A stretch of DNA of 64,000 bases from Williamsia soli (GTDB taxonomy: Bacteria; Actinomycetota; Actinomycetes; Mycobacteriales; Mycobacteriaceae). Shown here one piece after another: positions 24,940 to 33,925 of this stretch; the stretch's first letter is position 1; each line of letters opens with the position of its first letter. The notes beneath the pieces were generated by a model. That model had not been told where the DNA came from and ran no database searches. It worked only from the letters and a program-made list of their open reading frames with translations. The DNA is taken from NCBI RefSeq assembly GCF_017377795.1, contig NZ_JAFRDR010000001.1:124001-188000 (forward strand), written 5' to 3'. The position numbers and the translations under genes were made by a program.

Positions 24940-25893
24940 TCACCCGGTGAAGGGAAGGGCCAACTCGCAGGGCACCGCGCGCGGATGCTCGGGATCGAGG
25001 GCGTTGAGCACGAACGTGGCCGCGCGTCGCGATCCGGCGACGCCCGCGTGCTCCGAATAGTCCTGCGAGCAGCCGTCCTGCACGACGATGTTGGTGGAGT
25101 TCGCGGCCCGCAGAGATCCGCTTGTGTAAGGGACGATGAGCTCGTCGAAGCGGGTCATGATGTTGGTGTAGGTGATATCGGGATCGAGGATGCCGCCCGC
25201 CTGCAGCCTTTTCATCATGTCCGATCCCTTGGACATCTGGAGGCAGGCCCCGCAGAGCAATCCGATGGTGTCCTGCTGGAGTTGATCGACACCGAGCGCC
25301 TTCGCGTAGGCCGTCAGTTCGCCCGCGGCGGCCACGTTGGTGCCGTTCCACAGCGGTGCCAGCGAGATGTACTTGTCGACCTTGTCGGCGCCGCCGAGGA
25401 ACTTGATCCAGTATGTCGGCATGAGGGTGCCCTGCGAGTGGCCGACGATGTCGACCTTCTTCGCACCGGTGGACTTACGAACCCGGTCCACGAACGCTGA
25501 CAGCTCTGCGGCGCTCTTCTCGATGGGAGCGAAGCCGCCGATCGCACTGATCGGCCAGGGAGCTCCTGGAATCGTTCCGTAGTTGAGGGTGTAGACGCAG
25601 TAGCCGTTGTTGGCGAGGAGCGGGACGTAGGTGCCCCAGTTCGTCTGTGCGCCGCCGCCGGTACCGTGCACCAGCACGACTGGCTCCGGGTGTTGGGGCG
25701 ACGGTTTGCAGTTCCAGTCGTTGGCCCCCGGCAGCGAACCACCCGGGTTCGCCAGCTCGTTCGGGATACCGGCGAAGAAGTTATAGGTCACGGGCAACGG
25801 ATCCTTGGCGGCCGCGGGTCCGGTGCCGAGGACGGTTCCGACGCACAAAAGTATCGAGGCGATCATCACCCCGACCGCCCGCGCCTGCCGCAT
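24940..25893 (-). CDS. Secreted lipase/esterase (alpha/beta hydrolase)
   Basis: 317 residues with a signal peptide (RQARAVGVMIASILLCVGTVLGTGPAAA, cleavage after about residue 30). The mature part has VVLVHGTGGGAQTNW (oxyanion loop), KVDIVGHSQGTLMPTYW (nucleophile Ser) and a late YSEHAGV segment with the probable catalytic His. This is the pattern of class-2 lipases secreted by mycobacteria and Gordonia. AGGAG 4 nt before the ATG at 25893 favours this start over one 15 codons upstream. It probably releases fatty acids from lipids outside the cell. Confidence 0.9.
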   Translation of the reverse strand: MRQARAVGVMIASILLCVGTVLGTGPAAAKDPLPVTYNFFAGIPNELANPGGSLPGANDWNCKPSPQHPEPVVLVHGTGGGAQTNWGTYVPLLANNGYCVYTLNYGTIPGAPWPISAIGGFAPIEKSAAELSAFVDRVRKSTGAKKVDIVGHSQGTLMPTYWIKFLGGADKVDKYISLAPLWNGTNVAAAGELTAYAKALGVDQLQQDTIGLLCGACLQMSKGSDMMKRLQAGGILDPDITYTNIMTRFDELIVPYTSGSLRAANSTNIVVQDGCSQDYSEHAGVAGSRRAATFVLNALDPEHPRAVPCELALPFTG

Positions 25894-26000
25894 CCTGCTC
25901 CTGCCGATGAACTCGCAATTAATCACTACTGTCTGCAAGTTAGTCGGAGCCGGAATCGCCGCGCTACGGATTCGCAGATTCGATCCCTGACCGTGACCGG

Positions 26001-26378
26001 TCAGCGACTGTCGTACCGATTCCGCGAGGCGTAGACGTCGTCCATGTTCGACTGCACGACTTCGATCAACCCGACGAGACGGTCGGCGACTTCACGCCCG
26101 AGTGGGGTGAGGTCGTACTCCACCTTGGGTGGGATTGCCTCGAGAACCGTGCGGGTGATCATGCCGTCGCGCTCGAGATTCTGGAGGGTTTGCGAGAGCA
26201 TCCGCTCGCTGACCCCATCTACTCGCCTGCGGAGCGCGCTGAACCGATAGCTGCCCTCACCGAGGGCGGCGAGCACGAGGATGCCCCAGCGCCCAGTGAC
26301 ACCTTGCAGGGTTTCACGCGAGGAACAGTCTCGGGCGAACACGTCCGCCTCGAGCGAACTGCTGGTGTCCTCGGTCAT
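26001..26378 (-). CDS. HxlR family redox-type regulator (QorR-like)
   Basis: 125 residues, winged helix: RWGILVLAALGEGSYRFSALRRRVDGVSERMLSQTLQNLERDGMI at about 31-75. A single cysteine at position 18, in the FARDCSSRETL segment, matches the redox-sensing N-terminal Cys of QorR in Corynebacterium glutamicum. The divergent gene is a quinone-reductase-like protein, also as in the QorR/Qor2 pair. A perfect 15-bp palindrome is in the shared gap. It most likely represses both genes until its Cys is oxidised by quinones or other electrophiles. Confidence 0.88.
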   Translation of the reverse strand: MTEDTSSSLEADVFARDCSSRETLQGVTGRWGILVLAALGEGSYRFSALRRRVDGVSERMLSQTLQNLERDGMITRTVLEAIPPKVEYDLTPLGREVADRLVGLIEVVQSNMDDVYASRNRYDSR

Positions 26379-26428
26379 TCATCCACCATAACCCAGGGAT
26401 GACCTGGATGGTTACCGGATGGCTTGCG

Positions 26429-26443
26429 CTTACTAATAGTAAG
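26429..26443. promoter_or_regulatory. HxlR/QorR operator palindrome
   Basis: CTTACTA-A-TAGTAAG is a perfect 7-bp inverted repeat around a single base. It lies 51 bp upstream of the HxlR start and 64 bp upstream of the quinone-reductase start. Its length and position are those of QorR-type sites. Confidence 0.7.
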
Positions 26444-26506
26444 TGCATACTGTTGGGGAAGCGCGACAGCGAACCTTTTTTAACCAATCGAATTGGAGCA
26501 CCAGCC

Positions 26507-27364
26507 ATGACCACAGCGATAACCGGAGCCACCGGACAACTCGGCAGCCTCGTCGTCACCGATCTCCTCCAGCGGGGTGTCGCTCCCGGCGAGATCGTCG
26601 CGATCGTCCGTGACAACGCGAAGGCGGCGCCCCTTGCAGAGAAAGGTGTCACTGTTCGCGTTGCCGATTACAGCGATCGGGCGGCATTGAAGTCCGCGCT
26701 CGACGGGGTCGACAAGCTGCTGCTCATCTCGGGCTCCGAGGTGGGGCAACGGGTTCCCCAGCACATCAACGTCATCGAAGCCGCCGAGGCGGCCGGCGTC
26801 TCGCTGATCGCGTACACCAGTCTGCTCAAGGCCGATTCGAGCGGCGTTTCCCTGGCGCCCGAGCATCTCGCCACCGAAGAACGACTGGCAGCCTCGTCGA
26901 TTCCTTCGGTGCTCCTGCGCAACGGCTGGTACTGGGAGAACTACGGATCGGCACTGCCCCAGGCCATCGAGTCCGGAACGCTCTATGGCGCGGCGGGCGA
27001 CGGTCGGCTGGCCGCGGCCTCCCGCGCAGATTATGCGGCGGCAGCAGCTGCGGTCCTGACGCTCGATGACCAGGGTGGCAAAACCTACGAACTCGGGGGC
27101 GACGAGCGATTGACATACGCAGAGTTCGCGAAGATCGTCGGTGAGGTCGTGGGTAAGGATGTCGCGTATGTCGATCTCTCCGAGAGCGACTATGCCGCAG
27201 CGCTGGCGGGGGCAGGCCTTCCAGAACCCGTCGCGACGATGCTCGCCGGAGCGGATGCAGGTATTTCGCGCGGCGAACTCGACACCGAATCGGGAGATCT
27301 GCAGACGCTGATCGGCCGACCGTCGACCCCTGTGGCCGACGTCATCAGGGCCGCTATCGCGTGA
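26507..27364 (+). CDS. NAD(P)H-binding quinone reductase-like protein (atypical SDR, QorB/Qor2-like)
   Basis: 285 residues. The N-terminal dinucleotide fold starts TAITGATGQLGSLV (GATGxxG motif), followed by VADYSDRAALKSALDGVDKLLLISG, all typical of the NmrA/QorB subfamily of atypical SDRs. It lacks the classical YxxxK site, as expected for the subfamily. It probably reduces quinones with NADPH as protection against redox-cycling compounds. GGAG lies about 9 nt before the ATG. Its end overlaps the convergent SWIM gene by 11 bp. Confidence 0.88.
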   Translation: MTTAITGATGQLGSLVVTDLLQRGVAPGEIVAIVRDNAKAAPLAEKGVTVRVADYSDRAALKSALDGVDKLLLISGSEVGQRVPQHINVIEAAEAAGVSLIAYTSLLKADSSGVSLAPEHLATEERLAASSIPSVLLRNGWYWENYGSALPQAIESGTLYGAAGDGRLAAASRADYAAAAAAVLTLDDQGGKTYELGGDERLTYAEFAKIVGEVVGKDVAYVDLSESDYAAALAGAGLPEPVATMLAGADAGISRGELDTESGDLQTLIGRPSTPVADVIRAAIA

Positions 27365-28097
27365 TACGGGCGTAGAGCTCGGCCAGTTCGTCGACCGCCT
27401 GGGCCACATCCATCGCCGCGGCACCGGACCGTCGCAGCGCTGCCGACAGGGCAGTGGTGTCGAGTTCGGACAGGACGTCCAGCGGCGGGGGGTGTGGCAG
27501 TGCGGGCAACTGGCGGCCATCGCCGTAGAAGTCGACGTCCGAGGGTGCGGGAGCGTCCGATTGCTGCGCGTCGGGACGGTCGCCGTCATCCCGCAGATGC
27601 GCCAGGAGCAGCGGCAGGTCTGCACCCATGATGGTCAACAGGGTCGCCGGATCCTTGTCGATCGACGCGGCCAGCTCGTAGCTGACGGCCAGGACGTGGA
27701 TGCAGCGGTCGTCGTCCACTGGGCACGTGCATTCGGTGCGTATGTCCGTCGAGTCCGCAGGAATCACCAGTGATCCCAACAAGTCCGGTTGCTTGCCGCG
27801 GGTCACGGAGACGAGTTCGTCGGCTTTGCCCCGTTCGCGGAGCATGGAGACCACAGTCGCCGGATCGGCCGGGCCCGCCTCGATCTCGACCTCGAAGGGG
27901 TCGAGCTGGCTGCCCTGCACCAAACCGGTCACCCGGCCGGACCTGACCACCAGGTCGATGACGTTGCGGTCGCGAAAGTACGTGCGGGCCTTGGTGATCT
28001 TGCGCAGTTCGGCGGGGGTCTCGACGGCCAGCAGGAACCCCTTCGACCACGGCGTCAGTCCGTAACCGCGGGCTGCCGGCTTCTTCTTCGCACTCAC
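27354..28097 (-). CDS. SWIM zinc finger protein, SNF2 partner
   Basis: 247 residues. The SWIM finger is clear at about 125-140: CTCPVDDDRCIHVLAV, giving C-x-C-x6-C-x-H. The N-terminus is basic (SAKKKPAARGYG) and the C-terminus is acidic and disordered. The GTG start overlaps the stop of the upstream SNF2 helicase by 4 nt. SWIM proteins coupled to SNF2 ATPases are a conserved bacterial pair thought to act together on DNA, perhaps in repair or transcription; the mechanism is not established. Confidence 0.88.
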   Translation of the reverse strand: MSAKKKPAARGYGLTPWSKGFLLAVETPAELRKITKARTYFRDRNVIDLVVRSGRVTGLVQGSQLDPFEVEIEAGPADPATVVSMLRERGKADELVSVTRGKQPDLLGSLVIPADSTDIRTECTCPVDDDRCIHVLAVSYELAASIDKDPATLLTIMGADLPLLLAHLRDDGDRPDAQQSDAPAPSDVDFYGDGRQLPALPHPPPLDVLSELDTTALSAALRRSGAAAMDVAQAVDELAELYARITR

Positions 28098-30991
28098 TCG
28101 CTCACCGCCTCGTCGCTCAGCCGCATGAGCTCGTACAGCTCGTCATTGTCCGAGGCCGCGAGCCAGCTCTCACCGGTGGCCACGGTGAGTTCGGACAGCT
28201 CGCGTTTGTCGCGGATGAGCTGGTCGATCCGTTCCTCCAGCGTGCCGACGCACACGAACTTTCGCACCTCGACCCGACGTTGCTGCCCGATCCGGTAGAC
28301 GCGGTCGGTGGCCTGGTTCTCCACGGCCGGGTTCCACCAACGATCCAGATGTACAACGTGATTGGCCGCAGTCAGGTTCAGCCCGGTGCCACCGGCCTTG
28401 AGCGATGCGATCATGACCGGTGGGCCGTCGTTCTCACTGAACTCGGTCACCAGGGTGTCGCGCGCGGAGCGACTGAGGCTGCCGTGCAGGAACGAGACCC
28501 CCGCGCCGATGCGGTCTGCCAGCCATGGCTGCATCATGTCGCCAAAGGCGGTGAACTGGGTGAAGACCAGCGCGCGCTCGCCGTCGGCGACGATGTTCTC
28601 GAGCATGTCGGCCAACAACTCGACCTTGCCCGAGCGGTGCTCGTTCCGACGCATGATGGGTGAGCCGTCACCGAGGTAGTGCGCCGGGTGATTGCAGATC
28701 TGTTTGAGGCGCGTCAACGCCGCGAACACGGTTCTGCGCCGCTCACTCCCGCCCTGTGGGTCCTCACCCTTGCCCAGGGCGTTCATCAGCTCGTCGATGA
28801 CCGCCCGGTAAAGCGCAGCCTGCTCGACCGTGAGGTTCGCCCGCACGGTCAGCTCTGTCTTCTCGGGAAGGTCGGAGATGACGGCGGGGTCGGTCTTGAC
28901 GCGGCGCAGGATGAACGGCGACGTGACGGCATTGAGCCGACGCACTGCGCCCTTGTCCCGCTCGCGTTCGATGGGTTCCGCGTAACGCGACTTGAATGTC
29001 GATGCGGTGCCGAGCAATCCGGGGTTCACGAGGTCGATGACCGACCGCAGATCCTCCAGCCGGTTTTCGACCGGAGTGCCGGTGAGGGCGATTCGGTGTC
29101 GGGCGGTGAGAGCGCGCACCGCCTTGGACTGCGCGGTCGCGACGTTCTTGATGTGTTGCGCCTCGTCGACGACAAGGCGGTCCCACGTCATGGGGCTCAG
29201 CATCTTCCGATCGCGAGAGGCGATGGCGAAGGTGGTGATGACGACATCTGCCCGAGCCGCAGCAGGGCCGAAATGTGGCTGGCGCAGCCGAGCCGGTCCG
29301 TGATGGATCAGCACCGAGGTATCGGGCGAGAATCTGGCGATCTCCCTTTCCCAGTTGCCCACCACCGACATCGGACAGATCAGCAGCGTGGTGCCCGGTT
29401 CTTCGTCAGGATCAGCGGCTTCCGCCTCGGACCGCATCAATGCCAGCACCTGGATGGTCTTGCCCAGTCCCATATCGTCGGCGAGCACGGCTCCGATGCC
29501 CAGGGAACTGAGATGGCGGAGCCATTCCATGCCGCGCTGCTGGTAGGGTCGGAGTTCGGCGTTGAGCGAGGTCGGGGCAGTGAGAGCAGGTGGTGCCATC
29601 CGGCCGACGCGTTTGATCTCGTCGAGCCAGGACAACCCGTCGACCCGGGTCACCGGCAGCGGCAGCCGATCGTCGCCGTCGGTGACCAGATTGAACAATT
29701 CGCCCATGTCCGCGGGCTGACCCGATTCGGCAAGGGCGCGTTGGGCCTGGATGAAGGACGCCGACCGCGAGAGCGCGGAGTTGTCGGCCCGGATCCACCT
29801 GCCGCGGACCTTGACCAGGTCTCCCTTCTGCCGCGCCAGCGCATCGAGTTCGGAGGCGTCGAGCACGTCCTCGCCGAGCGCCAGTTGCCACTGGAAGTCT
29901 CGTATCTCGCCGAGCCCGACCACGACGTTGCGCTGCCTCGAACCGCCTTCCGGTTTCCCGCGCAGCGCGAGCGTGGGACGCACATGCGCGATCGAGCGGG
30001 GAAGGAGTACCTCGAAGCCGGCCTCGGCCAGGGCTGCGACGCCGGTGTCGAACAGGCTCAGCACGACGTCGGTGGTGAGTAGGAAGTCCAACGAATGATC
30101 ATCGTGGAGCGCGGATTTCAGATCAGGGAACGCGCGTACCGCACGGGCGACATCGGTGGTGATCTGATCGATCTCGTGGGTGTCGAGACGGCGTAGTTCA
30201 ACCGGTTCGTCCGGACGGTCGAGGGTGCGCCTGCACACCTGCAACCGCCAGCGGGTGTCTTCGTAGTCGTCATCTTCCCCGTCTTCACCGCCCGGCTCGT
30301 TCAGTCGGAGCACCAACGACGACTCACCCTGACGCAAACCGTCGGCCCAATTCGCCCACGCCGATGCCGCCGACGCGGCCTTGTCCGCCGACATCGCCGG
30401 TGCGTCGGTGTCGGGGAGCAGGGCGCGAACGAAGGAAGAACGCACGGACGACGGCCGGACGTCGGTACAGCTGTTGCGGCACAACTGGTCTGTGATCGCA
30501 CCGCAGAAATCCATGATCGCGGTGGATTCCCCGTTGTCCAGAATCACCGGAGGCGCAGCCGCGACGGCTGTGGACAGCCAGTTGCGCCAGCTCGCGGTGG
30601 TCAGAGGTGCCCAGCGCACCGCCCACTCTCCGGCCACCCAGTTGACCGAGGGCGCGACGGCCCCAGAGCGCACGAATCGGTCGGTGGAATCGACCAGGAA
30701 TCGGTAATAGCGCAGTTCGCCGCCGACCTCGTCCGGCGAGTCGATCGATTGGAGCAGTTCCACGGTGGCCGCGGGGCCGAGGGTGAGTGAGGCGATCTCG
30801 CGGCGCAGGGGCCCGGGGCCGGCCAGTGCGATCGTGCGACGCAGCGCCCGTTTGCCGATCGCGGCCTCCATCGGTGCGGGCAGACCGTCGGGAACCCGAT
30901 CAGTGCACGGCTCACCGTCGGCGTCGGTGAACCACAGTGACAGCCCTATGCCCGAGCGCCACAGAGCATGTGCGGCGGGGGTCTCGGTCAC
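28094..30991 (-). CDS. SNF2/SWI2 family DEAD-box ATPase
   Basis: 965 residues. The N-terminal 450 residues form the bacterial SNF2-associated domain. The ATPase core follows with Walker A DDMGLGKT near 505, the DEAQ box VVDEAQHIKN near 607, a LTGTPVENRLEDL motif III, and the C-terminal helicase lobe with LKAGGTGLNLTAANHVVHLDRWWNPAVE (motif V) and DRVYRIGQQRRVEV (motif VI). It is a double-strand DNA translocase that would remodel protein-DNA complexes. It is the first gene of the operon with the SWIM protein. The start is a GTG; no strong ribosome site is visible. Confidence 0.93.
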   Translation of the reverse strand: MTETPAAHALWRSGIGLSLWFTDADGEPCTDRVPDGLPAPMEAAIGKRALRRTIALAGPGPLRREIASLTLGPAATVELLQSIDSPDEVGGELRYYRFLVDSTDRFVRSGAVAPSVNWVAGEWAVRWAPLTTASWRNWLSTAVAAAPPVILDNGESTAIMDFCGAITDQLCRNSCTDVRPSSVRSSFVRALLPDTDAPAMSADKAASAASAWANWADGLRQGESSLVLRLNEPGGEDGEDDDYEDTRWRLQVCRRTLDRPDEPVELRRLDTHEIDQITTDVARAVRAFPDLKSALHDDHSLDFLLTTDVVLSLFDTGVAALAEAGFEVLLPRSIAHVRPTLALRGKPEGGSRQRNVVVGLGEIRDFQWQLALGEDVLDASELDALARQKGDLVKVRGRWIRADNSALSRSASFIQAQRALAESGQPADMGELFNLVTDGDDRLPLPVTRVDGLSWLDEIKRVGRMAPPALTAPTSLNAELRPYQQRGMEWLRHLSSLGIGAVLADDMGLGKTIQVLALMRSEAEAADPDEEPGTTLLICPMSVVGNWEREIARFSPDTSVLIHHGPARLRQPHFGPAAARADVVITTFAIASRDRKMLSPMTWDRLVVDEAQHIKNVATAQSKAVRALTARHRIALTGTPVENRLEDLRSVIDLVNPGLLGTASTFKSRYAEPIERERDKGAVRRLNAVTSPFILRRVKTDPAVISDLPEKTELTVRANLTVEQAALYRAVIDELMNALGKGEDPQGGSERRRTVFAALTRLKQICNHPAHYLGDGSPIMRRNEHRSGKVELLADMLENIVADGERALVFTQFTAFGDMMQPWLADRIGAGVSFLHGSLSRSARDTLVTEFSENDGPPVMIASLKAGGTGLNLTAANHVVHLDRWWNPAVENQATDRVYRIGQQRRVEVRKFVCVGTLEERIDQLIRDKRELSELTVATGESWLAASDNDELYELMRLSDEAVSE

Positions 30992-31003
30992 TGGTTCATG
31001 GTG

Positions 31004-31402
31004 TCAGGTGCGGGGGCAGCTGACACAGAACAGGTTGCCTTCGGGATCGGCCATCGTCGTCCACTCCACCCACGGGACCTCGTCGAGGACGTCCCACTTG
31101 CGGACGGCACCCAGCGCCTGGACCCGTTCGACCTGTTCCTCCCGGCGGCCGGTTTCGGTACTCAGGTCGAGGTGGATCCGGCCCGGACCGGACGACATGT
31201 CGTTGCTCTGGTGGAAGAACAGCGGAACCCCACCCGGTGCCGCCGAGACATACACGAAGTCATGGCCGTCGCCGCCCGCCACCTCGCCACCGAGAACAGA
31301 GATCCAGAACGCGGCGAGTGCCGCCGGGTCGGCCGCCGCGAAATTGACGGCACCGATCGTCATCGTCGAGACGGGCGCGGATGGTGTGGCGGCATCGGTC
31401 AT
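31004..31402 (-). CDS. VOC family (glyoxalase-like) protein
   Basis: 132 residues of the vicinal oxygen chelate fold. Typical segments are IGAVNFAAADPAALAAFWISVLGGE at the start, GRIHLDLSTETGRREEQVERVQALGA in the second module, and MADPEGNLFCV at the end. This is the subgroup annotated as glyoxalase-like domain, with an extended first half. It lies 12 bp downstream of the SNF2 gene's start on the same strand, reading away from it. Function unknown. Confidence 0.85.
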   Translation of the reverse strand: MTDAATPSAPVSTMTIGAVNFAAADPAALAAFWISVLGGEVAGGDGHDFVYVSAAPGGVPLFFHQSNDMSSGPGRIHLDLSTETGRREEQVERVQALGAVRKWDVLDEVPWVEWTTMADPEGNLFCVSCPRT

Positions 31403-31467
31403 GCGGTGACGATAGGCCGAGGTACCGACATCGCCGGTCGCCCGACTCCCGCCGCGGCGACCTCTCG

Positions 31468-32490
31468 TCAGACAGGGCTCAGCTGAATTGCGGGGGTGTA
31501 CTTCTCCCGGTGAATGCGACGTGGTGACATCCGCCGGCGTTTGAGCGCTTTGACGCCTGCTTCGACCATCGCCGGTGGGCCGCACAGGTACGCCGAGAAG
31601 CTCTTGCACGAGGGAAGGTCGGCAATGACGGCGTCGCCGACATAGCCGGTGCGGCCGGACCACTGACCGCGACTGAGGCAGGGTGTGTAGTTCACACCCG
31701 GATGGTTGGCAGCGAGGGTCTGCCAGTGCTCGACGTCGTAGAGGTCCGACTCGAACCGGACGCCGTGATAGACGTGTATCTCGCGCTCGGGATCGAGTTC
31801 CAGGGCCGCGGTGGCGATGGATTTCAGTGGTGCCAGTCCGGTGCCGCCGGCCAGGAGGATCAATCCCAGATCCCGATCGTCCGGGGTGAAGCAGAAGTCG
31901 CCCCACGGCCCGGTCATCGCCACCGGGTCGCCCACGGTCATGCCGTCGAAGATCCAGCCGTCGGTGGCCGCACCGCCAGGCTGTCGACGGATGTGGAACT
32001 CCAGCTCGTCGTCCTGTCCGGGCGGGTTCGCCATGGAGTACGGACGGGTGGTGCCGGTACCCGGAATCGACAACTCGACGTACTGGCCTGCGGTGAACTC
32101 GAGGGGCTCATCGAGCAGAACGGAGACCGTGAGGGTGTCGTCGGCGACTTGACGGATCGAACCGACAGTTCCGGAGATGTCGCGGAGCACATGGTGGCGT
32201 GCGCTCGAATCGACCGTCACAGAATCGATCTCCACGTTCGAGGTCGGTACCGACTGGCACGAGAGGACGAATCCCTGTTCCTGCTCGGTGCTCGAGAGCA
32301 CGGTGTCGAGCGGCGGTGGTGTGTCGACCGTACCGGTGCTGATCCGCACCTTGCAGGTTCCGCACGTGCCCTGGTTGCACGAGTTCGGAATCCACACCCC
32401 ACCTCGCAGGAAGGCGTCGAGCATCTTCTGGTCCGGGCCGCACTCGACAGAGGTGCCGCCCGAGTCGATCCGGAATGTCCGTTCCGACAT
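31468..32490 (-). CDS. gcoB: Guaiacol O-demethylase reductase (2Fe-2S/FAD/NADH), GcoB-like
   Basis: 340 residues with an unusual single-chain order. An N-terminal plant-type 2Fe-2S ferredoxin with Cys38, Cys43, Cys46 and Cys78 is followed by an FAD domain (RPYSMAN at about 149-155) and an NAD domain (LAGGTGLAPLKS near 225, and CGPPAMVEAGV near the end). This is the layout of GcoB, which passes two electrons from NADH to the P450 GcoA. The gene starts 1 bp after the gcoA stop, so the pair is cotranscribed with the P450 first. Phenol hydroxylase and dioxygenase reductases share this layout, but the neighbour decides the call. Confidence 0.88.
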   Translation of the reverse strand: MSERTFRIDSGGTSVECGPDQKMLDAFLRGGVWIPNSCNQGTCGTCKVRISTGTVDTPPPLDTVLSSTEQEQGFVLSCQSVPTSNVEIDSVTVDSSARHHVLRDISGTVGSIRQVADDTLTVSVLLDEPLEFTAGQYVELSIPGTGTTRPYSMANPPGQDDELEFHIRRQPGGAATDGWIFDGMTVGDPVAMTGPWGDFCFTPDDRDLGLILLAGGTGLAPLKSIATAALELDPEREIHVYHGVRFESDLYDVEHWQTLAANHPGVNYTPCLSRGQWSGRTGYVGDAVIADLPSCKSFSAYLCGPPAMVEAGVKALKRRRMSPRRIHREKYTPAIQLSPV

Positions 32491-32491
32491 C

Positions 32492-33703
32492 TCACACCTC
32501 CCAGGTGGTGTGCAGCGACGTCGGGCCGCGAAAACCCCAGCCCCAGAACTCGACGGCACTGTCGGTGTCTCGTTCGAGATTGGGGATGGACTCGAAGAGC
32601 TCCTCCAGGCCGATCCGGCACACGTGATTCGCGAAGTAGATGCCGGCACAGGCGTGGTTGCCTGCTCCGAATGCCAAGTGCGGCAACGGCGGGCGGGTGA
32701 GGTCGTAGTCCGACGGTGCGTCGTAGATGGTGGCGTCGTGATTGGCGGATCCGTAAGACATCAAGACCACCGAACCTTCCGGGAGGTCGACGCCGGCCAC
32801 CTCGACATCACGCGTGCTGATGCGAGCGGTTGCCGACCAGATCGGTGAGGTCCAACGCATTCCCTCGGCGATGGCCCGTGGGATGAGTCCTGGCTCGTCG
32901 ACCACCTGCTCGAGTTGATCCGGCCTGGTGAACAAACCGACCAGCGTCGATGCCATGGCATGCCCTGGTTCTTGCATCGCGCCGAGGAGGTAGACGTAGA
33001 GCGTCGGGTAGATGTAGTCGCGGTCGCGGGTCTGGCCGGCCGGCATCCCGTCGTGGAGCCAGTGAGAGATGGCGCTGTCGTCGGGGCTGTCGATCCAGTG
33101 GTCTATCAGTGGGTCGACGATGGACCGGATCTCGCGCTTGGCGTCGTCCGCTTCAGCGAACCCCTCTGGATTGGTGAACTCGCCGTCCTCGTCGACACCG
33201 GCGTTGGTGAACGAGTTCGAGAGCTTGTGGAACCACTCGCGGAGTTTGTCGGAGCTGACCGTCTGGAGCCCGAGGAGGTCACCGAGAGCGCGGACGCTGA
33301 CCGGCTCGCAATAGTCCGCCACCAGCTCTGCACGGCCGTTCTCCTCGATCTCGGCGAGGTACCGCCGAGCGATGGGTCGGACGAGGTCGTCGATCCAGCG
33401 GTCCACCTCCTGTGGCTGCAGGGCCGGATCCACCATCGACCGGAGATCGTCGTGGATCGGGCCATTCACCCCGATGACCGCGGGATGACCGAAAGTGCGT
33501 CCACCGGCTTTGGTGATGACGGCTTCGAAGTCTGGGCTGGTCGCTATCGACCGGCAGATCTCCGCGGTGGTGGCCACATACGACCCGAGGACGGGCAGAT
33601 AGGCCAACGGCGCCTCGCTGCGCAACCGCTCGTAGACCGGGTAAGGATTGCGCTCGAGTTCGGTCATGGTGATGTCGTCTATCCAGGACAAAGTGCTGGT
33701 CAT
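32492..33703 (-). CDS. gcoA: Cytochrome P450 aryl-ether O-demethylase, GcoA (CYP255A)
   Basis: 403 residues. The haem ligand is Cys352 in [11 protein letters not shown]. The I-helix carries [12 protein letters not shown] instead of the common AGxxT, a GcoA trait. From memory of the Amycolatopsis GcoA structure, eight pocket residues (Phe75, Ile81, Phe169, Val241, Gly245, Ile292, Thr296, Phe395) map with a constant shift of four onto Phe71, Ile77, Phe165, Val237, Gly241, Ile288, Thr292 and Phe391 here, and all are conserved. It should demethylate guaiacol or 2-ethoxyphenol to catechol and an aldehyde. AAGGAG lies 7 nt before the ATG. No catechol dioxygenase follows in this window. Confidence 0.93.
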   Translation of the reverse strand: MTSTLSWIDDITMTELERNPYPVYERLRSEAPLAYLPVLGSYVATTAEICRSIATSPDFEAVITKAGGRTFGHPAVIGVNGPIHDDLRSMVDPALQPQEVDRWIDDLVRPIARRYLAEIEENGRAELVADYCEPVSVRALGDLLGLQTVSSDKLREWFHKLSNSFTNAGVDEDGEFTNPEGFAEADDAKREIRSIVDPLIDHWIDSPDDSAISHWLHDGMPAGQTRDRDYIYPTLYVYLLGAMQEPGHAMASTLVGLFTRPDQLEQVVDEPGLIPRAIAEGMRWTSPIWSATARISTRDVEVAGVDLPEGSVVLMSYGSANHDATIYDAPSDYDLTRPPLPHLAFGAGNHACAGIYFANHVCRIGLEELFESIPNLERDTDSAVEFWGWGFRGPTSLHTTWEV

Positions 33704-33925
33704 CGCTGTCTCCTTGGCTGATGTGGAGGGTGCTCGTTGGAACTGGTGTGACGAGACAGTAGGGCCGGGGTGGCCGTCGCGGCGACACCCGATACGCGAG
33801 GTCGGTACGGATTGCGCGACGATTGTGATCTCCATCGCACAACTGCTGGCACGCCCCGTGAATCGCGGGTTCAATCGGAGATGCAGCCGCAGCCCCGGTA
33901 CGCATGAACGGAACCGAGAGCCCAG
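33704..33925. promoter_or_regulatory. Divergent gcoAB / AraC-regulator control region
   Basis: This 222-bp gap separates the gcoAB start from the divergent AraC-type gene, so both promoters must lie here. TTGCGCGACGAT near 33810 and ATCGCACAA near 33833 form an imperfect inverted repeat that could be the activator site. No other structure is evident. Confidence 0.4.
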
